61,594 nucleotides of DNA from Bizionia saleffrena. GTDB lineage: Bacteria > Bacteroidota > Bacteroidia > Flavobacteriales > Flavobacteriaceae. Where the stretch lies: assembly GCF_008086175.1 (NCBI RefSeq), contig NZ_VSKM01000017.1:1-61594 (forward strand). Direction: 5' to 3'. The notes beneath the pieces were generated by a model. It worked only from the letters and a program-made list of their open reading frames with translations, was not told where the DNA came from and searched no databases. The translations under genes and the position numbers were made by a program. Shown here one piece after another: positions 36,776 to 46,416 of the stretch (positions within the stretch are counted from its first letter, which is position 1; each line of letters opens with the position of its first letter).

Positions 36776-38632
36776 ATGGCAGATATCATTCAATTATTAC
36801 CAGATCACGTTGCTAATCAAATAGCTGCCGGAGAAGTCGTACAACGACCAGCTTCTGTAGTTAAAGAGTTGTTAGAAAACGCGATCGATGCGGGTGCTAG
36901 TTCTATAAAATTAATCATTAAAGAAGCAGGTAAAATACTTATACAGGTTATCGATAACGGTGGGGGAATGAGTGTTACCGATGCCCGTTTAAGTTTTGAA
37001 CGCCACGCAACTTCTAAAATTAAAACAGCCGACGACCTTTTTCTATTAAGCACAAAAGGATTTCGTGGCGAAGCTTTAGCAAGTATTGCTGCTATTGCAC
37101 ACGTAGAATTAAAAACAAAACAAGAAGGTGACGAGGTAGGGACGTGCTTAGTTATTGAAGGAAGCGAAGTGCAATCGCAAGAGGTCGTTGTGACACCAAA
37201 AGGATCTTCGATTGCAGTAAAGAACTTATTTTTTAATATTCCAGCGCGACGCAATTTTTTAAAATCGAATGCTGTTGAAACCCGTCATATTATCGATGAG
37301 TTTCACCGTGTTGCTTTAGCACATCCTACTATCGAATTCGTAATGTTTCATAACGGTAGCGAATCGTTTAATCTGCCAGAAAGTAATTACCGACAACGTA
37401 TAGTAAATATTTTCGGGACTAAAACCAATGAGAAATTGGTGCCTGTTAATGAAGATACTGAGGTGTTAGCCATCTCAGGATTTGTCGGTAAACCAGAGTT
37501 TGCTAAAAAGTCTCGTGGTGAACAATTCTTTTTTGTAAACGATCGTTTTATTAAAAGTGCGTATTTAAATCACGCTATTTCTTCCGCTTTCGATGGACTT
37601 TTAAAAGATGGGGCTCACGCTAGTTATTTTTTAAATCTTAAGGTGAATCCGCAAACGATTGATATTAATATTCATCCTACAAAAACCGAAATAAAATTCG
37701 ACGACGAGCATACGTTATATGCTATTTTGCGTTCGGCTGTAAAACACAGTTTAGGGCAGTTTAACATTGCGCCAGTATTAGATTTCGATAGAGATTCTAA
37801 CTTAGATACGCCGTATAGCTACCAGCAAAAAGGAACACCAACGGTCGAGGTGGATAGAACATTTAATCCGTTTCAAGAAGAAAAAATAGCGACTTCTGTA
37901 CCTCAAAGAACACACAAAACAGTACCAACTAATTCTTCTAGCAATTGGGAGAGTTTGTATGTGGGGCTAGAGTCTAATGAGATGCCGTCGCACAATGATT
38001 TTAGTGGAATACATTTTGAAACGGAAGAAAAAAACTCTTCTATTTTTGATGAAACCAATAAAGTGGAGCACAAACACACCACCTATCAAGTTCATAATAA
38101 ATATATAATAAGTACTATAAAATCTGGAATGTTGATTATCGATCAGCATCGAGCGCACCAACGGGTGTTATACGAAGATTTCTTAAGAAATATGACAATT
38201 AAAGAAGCGATGAGTCAGCAATTATTGTTTCCATTACAACTTCATTTTTCACCTCAAGAAATTGAAATTATTCAGCAACTAAAAAGCGATTTGGAACATA
38301 CAGGTTTTATTTTTCAGACGATAAAAGAAGAATTATTAGAAATTACTGGAGTGCCGGTTAGTGTGCCCGAAAGTGAAGTTTCTATTATTTTAGAACAACT
38401 TATTAGTGATGTTGAAAACGAAGTGCCGGACAGTAATTTTAGTGCTACCGATTTGCTAGCTAAATCAATGGCCAAAAGTTTAGCGATTAAAACGGGACAA
38501 AGCTTAACAGGAATGGAGCAAGAACATCTTGTAAATTCTCTATTTGCTTGTAAAGAACCCAATGTATCGCCAGCAAATAAAATCACTTTTACAACGACCA
38601 CCGTCGACGAATTAGATAAAAAGTTTGTTTAG
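36776..38632 (+). CDS. mutL: DNA mismatch repair protein MutL
   Basis: 618 residues. GHKL ATPase motifs: ELLENAIDAGA (motif I), IDNGGGM (II), KGFRGEALASI (III), and later NIPARRNFLKS. The C-terminal domain has DQHRAHQRVLYEDF, close to the DQHAx2Ex4E endonuclease motif, which suggests a nicking MutL as in bacteria that lack MutH. Links MutS mismatch recognition to strand removal. The following rhomboid genes are close behind in the same direction. Confidence 0.95.
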   Translation: MADIIQLLPDHVANQIAAGEVVQRPASVVKELLENAIDAGASSIKLIIKEAGKILIQVIDNGGGMSVTDARLSFERHATSKIKTADDLFLLSTKGFRGEALASIAAIAHVELKTKQEGDEVGTCLVIEGSEVQSQEVVVTPKGSSIAVKNLFFNIPARRNFLKSNAVETRHIIDEFHRVALAHPTIEFVMFHNGSESFNLPESNYRQRIVNIFGTKTNEKLVPVNEDTEVLAISGFVGKPEFAKKSRGEQFFFVNDRFIKSAYLNHAISSAFDGLLKDGAHASYFLNLKVNPQTIDINIHPTKTEIKFDDEHTLYAILRSAVKHSLGQFNIAPVLDFDRDSNLDTPYSYQQKGTPTVEVDRTFNPFQEEKIATSVPQRTHKTVPTNSSSNWESLYVGLESNEMPSHNDFSGIHFETEEKNSSIFDETNKVEHKHTTYQVHNKYIISTIKSGMLIIDQHRAHQRVLYEDFLRNMTIKEAMSQQLLFPLQLHFSPQEIEIIQQLKSDLEHTGFIFQTIKEELLEITGVPVSVPESEVSIILEQLISDVENEVPDSNFSATDLLAKSMAKSLAIKTGQSLTGMEQEHLVNSLFACKEPNVSPANKITFTTTTVDELDKKFV

Positions 38633-38657
38633 AATTTATTAAATACAACACAGCACA

Positions 38658-39413
38658 ATGATGAGAATTACCGATACTGTAAAACACTTAATAATTATAA
38701 ATGTCATCTTTTTTGTGGCAACGTTAGCCATTGGTGGCGGTACGTTATTTTATGATTTGTTCGCTTTACATTTTCCCGAAAGCGACGTTTTTGAACCGTG
38801 GCAAATAATTACGCATATGTTTATGCATGGTGGTTTTATGCATATATTGTTTAATATGTTTGCCCTTTGGATGTTTGGTACGGCGGTAGAGCAAAAACTC
38901 GGGGTTAAAAAATTCTTATTTCTTTATTTTTCTGCAGGCTTAGGCGCTGCTGCGTTTCAGTTAGGATTTTATTATTTTAACTATTTACCAGCTTTCGATG
39001 CTTTGATTAATTCGGGTTTATCGAGTAGTCAGATTTTTGATATGTTAGGAAAAAACCAGGCGATGGGAGGCATTAATGCACAGCAATTTGAGAATTTAAA
39101 GTCTATTTTCCCTGTGTTTAATGCAACAATGGTAGGTGCCTCAGGTTGTATAATGGGTATTTTAGTAGCGTTTGGGATGTTAAACCCTAATGCTGAATTA
39201 ATGCTGATTTTTTTACCAATCCCTATAAAAGCGAAGTATTTTATACCAGGTATCATCGCTTTAGATATTATATCGGCACTCACGGGGCAGTCCTTTTTTA
39301 GTCCGAGTAATACAGCGTTTATGGCGCACGTTGGTGGTGCTTTAGTAGGATTTATCATTATGCTATTCTGGAAAAATGACACTACTACTTTTAATAATTT
39401 TAGAATAGATTAA
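38658..39413 (+). CDS. Rhomboid family intramembrane serine protease
   Basis: 251 residues with six to seven membrane segments. Seen: HGGFMHILFNMFALWMFG (rhomboid HxxxN region), the catalytic Ser in MVGASGCIMGI (family GxSG), and the catalytic His in FMAHVGGALVGF. There is an insertion (about 108-155) before the serine segment. Known: cleaves membrane proteins within the bilayer. Start: double ATG at 38658/38661. Confidence 0.9.
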   Translation: MMRITDTVKHLIIINVIFFVATLAIGGGTLFYDLFALHFPESDVFEPWQIITHMFMHGGFMHILFNMFALWMFGTAVEQKLGVKKFLFLYFSAGLGAAAFQLGFYYFNYLPAFDALINSGLSSSQIFDMLGKNQAMGGINAQQFENLKSIFPVFNATMVGASGCIMGILVAFGMLNPNAELMLIFLPIPIKAKYFIPGIIALDIISALTGQSFFSPSNTAFMAHVGGALVGFIIMLFWKNDTTTFNNFRID

Positions 39414-39443
39414 TTTATACAAAACATACAAAAAGGTTTTTAT

Positions 39444-40301
39444 ATGAGTTTAAACGAGGATATAAAATATAAACTAGCACGGCTTAATGTGTTAGAAAAA
39501 ATAATAGCGATTAATGTTATTGTTTTTTTACTGTCATTTCTATTAAAATCGGTTTCTGGTAACATTATATTATGGCTACAATTACCTAGCGAAATAAATA
39601 GTTTTTTAGTTAAACCGTGGACCATTTTTACTTATGCGTTTTTACATTTCGACTTTTTTCATATATTATTTAATATGGCTTGGTTGTATTTTATTGGACG
39701 CATATTTTTAAGTCTGTTTAGTGCTAAAACAGCCTTAAACATTTATTTTCTAGGAGCCATTTTTGGTGGCTTATTCTTTATTGTAGGCTATACTGTATTA
39801 CCGTCTTACTTTTCTGGAACCACATATTTGGTAGGAGCATCGGCAGCGGTTAGAGCATTGTTCATATTTATTTGTGCGTATATGCCTGATAAAAAGGTGA
39901 GCTTTTTTACCTTCAATGTAAAATTATGGTATTTAGGAGTCGCTTTTGTCTCATTTGATGTCTTAGGGCTATTCGGATTGAATTCTGGCGGTAATTTAGC
40001 ACATTTAGGTGGTGCCTTTTTAGGGTATCTATATGCTAAGCAATTATTAAAAGGGAATGATATTGGTAGGGGTTTTGAAAGTGTATTGGATGCCATTTCT
40101 AGCTGGTTTAAAACGTCAACGAAATCGCCTTTAAAAACGGTTCACAAAGACAAATCTAAAGTTGGTGGTTTTACTAAAGGGGAGTTTGATAAATTTAACA
40201 ACCAGAAGAAAATAAACGTTATTCTTGATAAAATAAGTAAGAGCGGGTACGACAGTTTAACGGCGGCCGAAAAGGAATTCTTATTTAGAGCGGGAAAATA
40301 G
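39444..40301 (+). CDS. Second rhomboid family protease, with GASA at the active site
   Basis: 285 residues. Six membrane segments, FLHFDFFHILFNMAWLYFIG for the H/N region, YLVGASAAVRAL around the candidate catalytic Ser (GxSA rather than GxSG) and NLAHLGGAFLGYL with the His. A cytoplasmic tail (about 215-285), rich in Lys, contains a C-terminal helical segment. Serine and histidine are kept, so activity is plausible despite the altered last glycine. It follows the first rhomboid by 30 bases; the two are distinct subfamilies rather than a recent duplication. Confidence 0.85.
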   Translation: MSLNEDIKYKLARLNVLEKIIAINVIVFLLSFLLKSVSGNIILWLQLPSEINSFLVKPWTIFTYAFLHFDFFHILFNMAWLYFIGRIFLSLFSAKTALNIYFLGAIFGGLFFIVGYTVLPSYFSGTTYLVGASAAVRALFIFICAYMPDKKVSFFTFNVKLWYLGVAFVSFDVLGLFGLNSGGNLAHLGGAFLGYLYAKQLLKGNDIGRGFESVLDAISSWFKTSTKSPLKTVHKDKSKVGGFTKGEFDKFNNQKKINVILDKISKSGYDSLTAAEKEFLFRAGK

Positions 40302-40304
40302 ATT

Positions 40305-41330
40305 ATGAAAAACCTTCGATTTTTTGAAAAAGTTATGTTCTTCTTCAACTCTGTTGCAGCTTTTCTTCTTTTGCTATCTTACATATTGCCTTTATTGCCG
40401 CCTAAAACATTCTCCTCTTTTTCTGTACTGAGTTTGGGCGTGCCTATTTTAATTGTTATCAATACGTTATTTGTATTGTATTGGTTAGTTAAAATTAAGA
40501 AGCAAGTCATTCTATCGCTTCTTATGTTGGCTATCGGTTATTTTTCATTGGGGTCGTTATATAAGTTTTCAGAATCTAAGAGTGAAATCAGCCAAAATGC
40601 CATTTCGGTAATGAATTATAATGTGCGGTTATTCAATTTATACGATTGGATTTCTGAGAAGGGTGTTGAAACTAAAATTGAACAATTCATTAAAAGAGAG
40701 GCGCCAGACGTTTTATTGATGCAGGAATACCATCCACATAAAAACGTAGATTTATCTTTTTTTAAGTATAAATTTGAAGAACTTTCGGGTAACAAAACTA
40801 AATACGGACAAGCAATTTTTTCACAATATCCTATCATAAATTCTGGCTCTGTGGAGTTTCCTAATACTTCGAATAATGCTATTTATGCAGACATTGTAAA
40901 AGAAAAGGATACTATTCGCTTGTATAATATTCACTTGCAATCGTTGCGTATAGATCCTAATTTAGATAAACTGACCGAAGATGATGCCCAGAAATTATTT
41001 AAAGGAGTAGGAAACACGTTTAAAACGCAGCAGTTACAAGCGGAATTGTTTTTGCTTCATAAAAACAAATCACCTTACAAAACGATTGTAGGAACAGATT
41101 TAAATAATACAGCCTTTTCTTATGCGTATAAGCGCGTAAAAGGTGATTTAATAGACAACTTTAACGCGGCTGGAAATGGTTTCGGTAGAACGTACGATTT
41201 TAAGTTTTTCCCGATTAGAATAGACTTTATATTAACCGATCCGGAATTTACAATAAATAGCTTTAAAACATACGATGTCTTATATTCCGATCATTATCCA
41301 ATTATGTCTCGCGTGAGTCTCCCGCGATAA
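40305..41330 (+). CDS. Endonuclease/exonuclease/phosphatase family membrane protein
   Basis: 341 residues. Three membrane segments in the first 90 residues, then an EEP catalytic domain: VMNYNVRLFNLYDW, VLLMQEYHP with the metal-binding Glu, LYNIHLQSLRI, TIVGTDLNNTAFSYAY with the Asp/Asn pair, and YSDHYPIMSRV with the catalytic Asp-His. Substrate (nucleic acid, phospholipid or other phosphodiester) cannot be told. It starts 3 bases after the second rhomboid. Its TAA stop (41328-41330) touches the stop of the convergent DUF6122 gene. Confidence 0.87.
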   Translation: MKNLRFFEKVMFFFNSVAAFLLLLSYILPLLPPKTFSSFSVLSLGVPILIVINTLFVLYWLVKIKKQVILSLLMLAIGYFSLGSLYKFSESKSEISQNAISVMNYNVRLFNLYDWISEKGVETKIEQFIKREAPDVLLMQEYHPHKNVDLSFFKYKFEELSGNKTKYGQAIFSQYPIINSGSVEFPNTSNNAIYADIVKEKDTIRLYNIHLQSLRIDPNLDKLTEDDAQKLFKGVGNTFKTQQLQAELFLLHKNKSPYKTIVGTDLNNTAFSYAYKRVKGDLIDNFNAAGNGFGRTYDFKFFPIRIDFILTDPEFTINSFKTYDVLYSDHYPIMSRVSLPR

Positions 41331-41639
41331 TTACAGCATTAAACAATTCGCGCTATCTGCAATTATATGAATGACTAAACCTAAACCAATAAGTCTGGTT
41401 TTCTTCGGTAGCAATAGAAAGAGATACACTGCAATTGCGTAATAGGAGTGCAGTGGATGAAAATTGATGCTACACCGATTAGGATCGAACAGTGGCGTTG
41501 CCAATAAATGATCTAAGTCAATAAGCATTCCTAAAAGGAGTATACCAAAAGCCTTAAGCCATATTTTTTTGTAAAATAACACGGCAACTAATAAAGGGCC
41601 ACCAAAATGAATGCCGTAATGTATAAAATCTGTAAGCAT
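41331..41639 (-). CDS. DUF6122 small membrane protein
   Basis: 102 residues with about four hydrophobic segments, HYGIHFGGPLLVAVLFYK at the start, LIDLDHLLATPLFDPNRCSINFHPLH in the middle and IHIIADSANC at the end. The His/Asp pattern (DLDH, HPLH, HIIAD) is like metal-dependent membrane hydrolases of the YdjM/YfhO-like group, but no activity is known. The last gene of the parA-to-wbqC group; its start overlaps the wbqC-like stop by one base. Confidence 0.8.
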   Translation of the reverse strand: MLTDFIHYGIHFGGPLLVAVLFYKKIWLKAFGILLLGMLIDLDHLLATPLFDPNRCSINFHPLHSYYAIAVYLFLLLPKKTRLIGLGLVIHIIADSANCLML

Positions 41640-42259
41640 TATTTATAATGTTGTGCCTCTAAATAAGCTAAAGCACTTGGACCTTCGTTAAATAATAAGT
41701 CTAATATACTAAGATTATTAATGTAGCCGTACTTTGCGTTAAATACTTGCATATAATTATCAAATGGTAGAGCAGTTTCGTTTTTAGCATTTACTAAATC
41801 TCTACCGTCTGTATTCTCTTTATATTCTTTTTTAAAATCTTCAGTTTTGGTAATTGTAATATCCAATTGTAAAGCGTCACAAATAACATCAAAACACGCC
41901 ATATTAAATTCCAAAATAGAATCGAAAGGTGTGGTGTATAAGGGTTTAATGTCATCTATGTAAAACTCGTAGAAAGGAGAAGTTCTGTAAGCCGATTCCA
42001 ACGATTTAAAATGAATGTCTTGCCAATTGTACGTGTTGGCTATTTTTACTTCTTGATATAACTGACGGTTTTTTTGCGTATAAATAACCGGAATACTTAA
42101 CTGCAATTTACCATTTGCAGCATAAATGTAACAGCGGTTTCTATAGGTTTGTTTCTGGTAGTTATCGTATACTTCAAACGTAACGCTATCCGTATTTACT
42201 AACGCTACAAACGTTTCAATAGTCGGGAAATAGGTAGGATGTAGTATAATGGATGTCAT
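41639..42259 (-). CDS. WbqC-like family protein
   Basis: 206 residues. Matches the WbqC pattern: ILHPTYFPTIETFVALVNTDSVTFEVYDNYQKQTYRNRCYI is split as HPTYFP at the start and YQKQTYRNRC after a strand; further YRTSPFYEFY. Known: family members occur in polysaccharide or nucleotide-sugar clusters, often as transferases, but the gene is also in this conserved lepB context in Bacteroidota. Exact reaction unknown. Confidence 0.83.
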   Translation of the reverse strand: MTSIILHPTYFPTIETFVALVNTDSVTFEVYDNYQKQTYRNRCYIYAANGKLQLSIPVIYTQKNRQLYQEVKIANTYNWQDIHFKSLESAYRTSPFYEFYIDDIKPLYTTPFDSILEFNMACFDVICDALQLDITITKTEDFKKEYKENTDGRDLVNAKNETALPFDNYMQVFNAKYGYINNLSILDLLFNEGPSALAYLEAQHYK

Positions 42260-42368
42260 TCGTAACGAGTTTTCAATTGCTGAGCTATCATAATCTTAAG
42301 CACCTAAACGCGGTGCTCTATATTAAACTGAGAGTAAAGCGTTTATAGTTTATAAGAATATAAAGTTG

Positions 42369-44090
42369 TTATTTCTTCTTGCGTTTTTTATATTTTGAAA
42401 AACCATAACCGAGAGCGATTAAAATAAGTACCGGAATTAAATACGACACCGGTTTTCCGCTACCGTGAACCGTTGTAAATAATCTATTCCAACGTATTTT
42501 ATTAAACCCAGAAGCATTGGTATCCCAACTCATCCAAATTAAAACAGGTTTACCCACTACGTGATCGAATGGCACGTAACCCCAAGCTCTCGCATCTTGA
42601 GAATTATGGCGGTTATCTCCCATCATCCAGTAATAATCTTGCTTAAATGTGTAAGAGGTGGCGACGTTACCATTAATAAAAATTTGATTGCCTTTTACTG
42701 TAATTGTATTGTTTTCGTATTCCGAAATAATGCGCTCATAAAACGGCAACACTTCAAGGTTTAAGTCGACCGTTTTCCCCGCTTCAGGAATATAAATGGG
42801 ACCAAAATTATCGAAACTCCAGTTGTAATCTGGAGAATGTGGGAACACATCTTCTTTGGGTTGATAATCAAATTTTTCAACAGACGCTACTTTAGGATTT
42901 TCGCGTAATGTTTGGGCCTCTTCTTCGGTTAAATTAACATTAATTTTATTTAAAAGCGGTTCCATTTTAAATTTTTGCATATCGTCGTTTCTTACAAAAC
43001 CAACTACTTCAACATTTAAGGAGTCTCTACTGCCTTCATTTAAATAGGCGCGATTGTCGGTGTTAAAATACTCTTGAAGTCGCGTATCGTCCCAATATTT
43101 TGAGCTAATATTATAAAATCTCCAAAATTGAGAATGAATATTTTGGTCTACGAAACCTTGATCTAAATCGTCTTTAGTAGTTACCGAATAGTAAAATTGA
43201 ATTCGCGCACGATCCGGGAGTTCATTTTTCTTTCCGTTAGTATAAATGTATCCATTTTTAATAGCCATCGAATCGCCAGGAACTCCAACGGCACGCTTAA
43301 CGTAGTTCGATTTTTTATCTACAGGCTTAATAAATCCACGTTTTGGGACTTTAAAGAAATCCTGAACTGTATCTACAGGCCAATTAAAAACCACGATATC
43401 GTTTCGTTTTATTTTCTGAAAACCTGGTAATCTCAAATACGGTAGAAACGTTTTATTTGCCCACGACTCGTCGCGTGTTGCTCTGTCATCGTCGGCGATG
43501 TAAGATTTGGTATGTACGACAGGAATAGAGTCGTGCACCATTGGTAACGCTAAAGAGGTTTGTGGTAATCTTGCGCCGTAGTGAAATTTACTTACAAAAA
43601 GAAAATCGCCCACCAGTAATGTTTTTTCTAAAGAAGAGGTTGGTATTACAAACGGCTGAATAAAATAAGTATGTACGATAGTTGCGGCAACAATAGCAAA
43701 TAGTATCGAGCTTACCCAATCTCCAACCTCCGAACGGGGTTGTAGCGAACGGTCTTCGATATAAGTAACATCGGCGGCATAGTTTAAATAGAAGTTATAA
43801 AATCCTAAAGATATTATGGCTAAGAAGGTGTCTAAATTGGAGTTTTTACCAAAACTTCTCGCTGTTTCTACCCAAATTACTGGAAACATAATAAGGTTAA
43901 CGATAGGTAAAAATAAAAGGATGGTCCACCACCACGGCCTGTTAATAATTTTCATTAAAATAACGGCGTTGTACACAGGGATAAATGCTTCCCAAGCATG
44001 TTTTCCTGCTTTTAAATATAATTTCCAAGTAGCTAAGCCGTGAACGGCCTGAATGATTAAGAGAAAAATTAACAACTGTGTAAAACTCAT
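42369..44090 (-). CDS. lepB: Signal peptidase I, long Bacteroidota form
   Basis: 573 residues, much longer than E. coli LepB (324). The N-terminal 110 residues hold several membrane segments (a DUF5684-like region), then a further membrane segment leads to VIPTSSLEKTLLVGDF (nucleophile probably Ser153), KRAVGVPGDSMAI (general base Lys265) and the late GDNRHNSQDARAWGYVP box. A large insertion (about 290-460) lies between the Lys segment and the last box. One C-terminal membrane segment follows. Removes signal peptides during Sec export. Confidence 0.92.
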   Translation of the reverse strand: MSFTQLLIFLLIIQAVHGLATWKLYLKAGKHAWEAFIPVYNAVILMKIINRPWWWTILLFLPIVNLIMFPVIWVETARSFGKNSNLDTFLAIISLGFYNFYLNYAADVTYIEDRSLQPRSEVGDWVSSILFAIVAATIVHTYFIQPFVIPTSSLEKTLLVGDFLFVSKFHYGARLPQTSLALPMVHDSIPVVHTKSYIADDDRATRDESWANKTFLPYLRLPGFQKIKRNDIVVFNWPVDTVQDFFKVPKRGFIKPVDKKSNYVKRAVGVPGDSMAIKNGYIYTNGKKNELPDRARIQFYYSVTTKDDLDQGFVDQNIHSQFWRFYNISSKYWDDTRLQEYFNTDNRAYLNEGSRDSLNVEVVGFVRNDDMQKFKMEPLLNKINVNLTEEEAQTLRENPKVASVEKFDYQPKEDVFPHSPDYNWSFDNFGPIYIPEAGKTVDLNLEVLPFYERIISEYENNTITVKGNQIFINGNVATSYTFKQDYYWMMGDNRHNSQDARAWGYVPFDHVVGKPVLIWMSWDTNASGFNKIRWNRLFTTVHGSGKPVSYLIPVLILIALGYGFSKYKKRKKK

Positions 44091-44178
44091 ATTATATTTT
44101 TAAAGACGTTTGTCTATTAGATTATTACTAATTCTATTTGTAGTTTTATAAAAACCAATGTTACATTTTTGTTGGTAA

Positions 44179-44880
44179 TTAACGAATATTTAACACGTCT
44201 TTCATTGTAAAAACGCCCGTTTTATCTACTAGCCACTCGGCAGCAACAATAGCACCTAATGCAAAGCCTTCGCGACTGTGTGCGGTGTGTTTTATTTCTA
44301 AAGTGTCCACAGCACTCACATATTTAATACGATGTGTTCCCGGAACATTATCAAGACGTTTAGCCGAGATTGAGACCGTGTTTTCGGCGTTAGAATCGAG
44401 TTTCCACTGCGTGTATTTTTGGTGATTGTCGATTATAGATTCTGCGAGTGTAATGGCAGTTCCGCTAGGTGCGTCTAGTTTTTGAGTGTGATGTATTTCT
44501 TCTAAATCTATCGTGTACTCTTTTAAATTAGACATCATTTTGGCTAAAGTTTTATTCAGTTCGAAAAAAATAGTAACACCCAAACTAAAGTTAGACGCAT
44601 AAATAAAAGCTCCATCTTTATCCTTACATAAAGCAACTGCATCATTATATTTATCGAGCCACCCTGTAGTACCAGAAACGATAGGGGTATTGTTATTAAG
44701 ACACTTAGAAATATTATTAAAAGCGGCTTCAGGAATGCTGAAATCTATAGCGATATCGGCGTTTTTAAGGTCATTTTCGCTGGTATCATCGCACCTTAAA
44801 ACAATTGTGTGACCGCGTTTAATGGCAAGAGCTTCAATAGTTTTTCCCATTTTTCCGTATCCGAGTAAAGCTATTTTCAT
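44179..44880 (-). CDS. dapB: 4-hydroxy-tetrahydrodipicolinate reductase
   Basis: 233 residues. Short Bacteroidota form: NAD(P) fold GYGKMGKTIE at the N-terminus, VSGTTGW, ASNFSLGVTIFFELN, IEEIHHTQKLDAPSGTAI with the catalytic His pair and Lys, and SREGFALGA. Lysine/meso-diaminopimelate synthesis, needed for peptidoglycan. It stands between the DUF5683 and lepB genes in the parA-B group. Confidence 0.93.
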   Translation of the reverse strand: MKIALLGYGKMGKTIEALAIKRGHTIVLRCDDTSENDLKNADIAIDFSIPEAAFNNISKCLNNNTPIVSGTTGWLDKYNDAVALCKDKDGAFIYASNFSLGVTIFFELNKTLAKMMSNLKEYTIDLEEIHHTQKLDAPSGTAITLAESIIDNHQKYTQWKLDSNAENTVSISAKRLDNVPGTHRIKYVSAVDTLEIKHTAHSREGFALGAIVAAEWLVDKTGVFTMKDVLNIR

Positions 44881-44915
44881 TTAAAATAAATGGATTTAAA
44901 AAGGTATTAAATATG

Positions 44916-45521
44916 TTAATCTAATTTCAGATTAAACGTAAGACCTAAACGACCAGTATTATCAAACTGGTCTATTTCATAATGTGGTTTAAGCGATAAA
45001 TTATCGTCTATATTATATTGTAGTAAATGTGCGTCTACATTGGCATCGATAATGTTTAAAGCATATAAACCTACGGTTACTAATAAGGAAAGTTCCTTAT
45101 TTCGGCGTAGTGTTTTTTGTGCTTCTCGCAAGCCGTCGTCGGTTATTCGGCCTTGAAATTCATCGTCACTAAAGCCGGCTAATCTGCGTTTATAAGCGTT
45201 TCTTACTTTTTTATACTCGGTATTATTATCGATATAGAAATAAATACCGGTCCCAATTGCGGCATATACAATGGGTATTTTCCAGTATTTTTTATTGTAA
45301 GCTTGTCCTAAACCTGGTAAAATAGCCGAGTAAAAGGCTGCGCGAGAAGGTGCTAATGGATCGATCGGTTTTCGTAATTGAGTAGAGTCTAAAGACACCG
45401 ATACGGGCTCGGAAAGATGCTTTGCGTCTATTGTGTTCCCTTTTATTGTTTGCGCCAAAGCGGAAAAACTAAAAGTTAGACACAATACACACGCTATCGT
45501 AATTTTATTTAGCACTCTCAA
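44916..45521 (-). CDS. DUF5683 membrane protein
   Basis: 201 residues. Signal peptide or first membrane segment (1-23, ALAQ), then the DUF5683 core: PSRAAFYSAILPGLGQAYNKKYWKIPIVYAAIG, given here in parts as AAFYSAILPGLGQAYN and KKYWKIPIVY, two more hydrophobic segments, and DANVDAHLLQYNIDDNL. The 5' end overlaps parB by 17 bases. Function unknown; the consistent place between parB and dapB suggests a cell-envelope role (inference). Confidence 0.82.
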   Translation of the reverse strand: MRVLNKITIACVLCLTFSFSALAQTIKGNTIDAKHLSEPVSVSLDSTQLRKPIDPLAPSRAAFYSAILPGLGQAYNKKYWKIPIVYAAIGTGIYFYIDNNTEYKKVRNAYKRRLAGFSDDEFQGRITDDGLREAQKTLRRNKELSLLVTVGLYALNIIDANVDAHLLQYNIDDNLSLKPHYEIDQFDNTGRLGLTFNLKLD

Positions 45522-46413
45522 CTAGCTTTTTGATACGGTTAAAATCTTCTTCAGAATGAAACGGTATTGATATTTTACCTTTTCCATTATTAGAAACCTT
45601 AACGTCTATTTTATGACCAAAGTATTCCGAGAAATCTTTAATTCCTTTTTTAACGTAAACAGGCAATTCTTTATCGGTTTTCTTTTTAGGAACAACGACT
45701 TGACGCGTTTCATTATAGCTTTTAACTAAGGTTTCGGTTTCTCTAACAGATAATTTATTAGCTATGATTTTTTCATAAATATCTAACTGTATGCTTTGAT
45801 CTTCGATAGTAATAATCGCACGACCGTGTCCCATAGATAAAAAGCCATCGCGCATTCCGGTTTGTATAATCGGGTCTAGTTTTAACAATCGCATATAGTT
45901 GGCAATTGTAGAGCGTTTTTTACCAACGCGATCACTCATCTGTTCTTGTGTTAATTGGATTTCGTCAATTAAACGTTGGTAAGATAATGCGATTTCTATT
46001 GGGTCTAAATCTTGGCGTTGAATGTTCTCCACCAAAGCCATTTCAAGACTTTCCTGGTCGTTCGCAATACGTATGTAAGCGGGTATCGTTTCTAATCCAA
46101 TTAATTTAGAGGCTCTAAAACGGCGCTCTCCAGAAACCAATTGGTATTTTTCAAAACCTGCTTTTCTAACGGTTATAGGCTGTATTACACCAAGCTCTTT
46201 AATGGAAGATGCTAATTCTCGTAAAGATTCTTCGTTAAAATTTGTACGAGGCTGAAAAGGATTCTCTTCAATTGAAGCTAATTCTAAATCTACAATATTA
46301 CCAATAACTTTATCTGCATTTTTATCTTGTACAGATTTGATGTCATTACTCGGGTCTTTTAAAAGTGCCGATAAGCCTCTTCCTAAGGCTTGTTTCTTTG
46401 TTGCCTTCGCCAT
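45505..46413 (-). CDS. parB: Chromosome partitioning protein ParB
   Basis: 302 residues. N-terminal KKQALGRGLSALL, the CTP-binding ParB/Srx box (ENPFQPR, LVSGERRFRASKLIG), a helix-turn-helix (LTQEQMSDRVGKKRSTIANYMRLLKL) and a C-terminal dimerisation region. Binds parS sites near the origin. I saw no clear 16-bp parS palindrome in the window. It starts 3 bases after parA. Confidence 0.95.
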   Translation of the reverse strand: MAKATKKQALGRGLSALLKDPSNDIKSVQDKNADKVIGNIVDLELASIEENPFQPRTNFNEESLRELASSIKELGVIQPITVRKAGFEKYQLVSGERRFRASKLIGLETIPAYIRIANDQESLEMALVENIQRQDLDPIEIALSYQRLIDEIQLTQEQMSDRVGKKRSTIANYMRLLKLDPIIQTGMRDGFLSMGHGRAIITIEDQSIQLDIYEKIIANKLSVRETETLVKSYNETRQVVVPKKKTDKELPVYVKKGIKDFSEYFGHKIDVKVSNNGKGKISIPFHSEEDFNRIKKLVESAK

Positions 46414-46416
46414 TTT

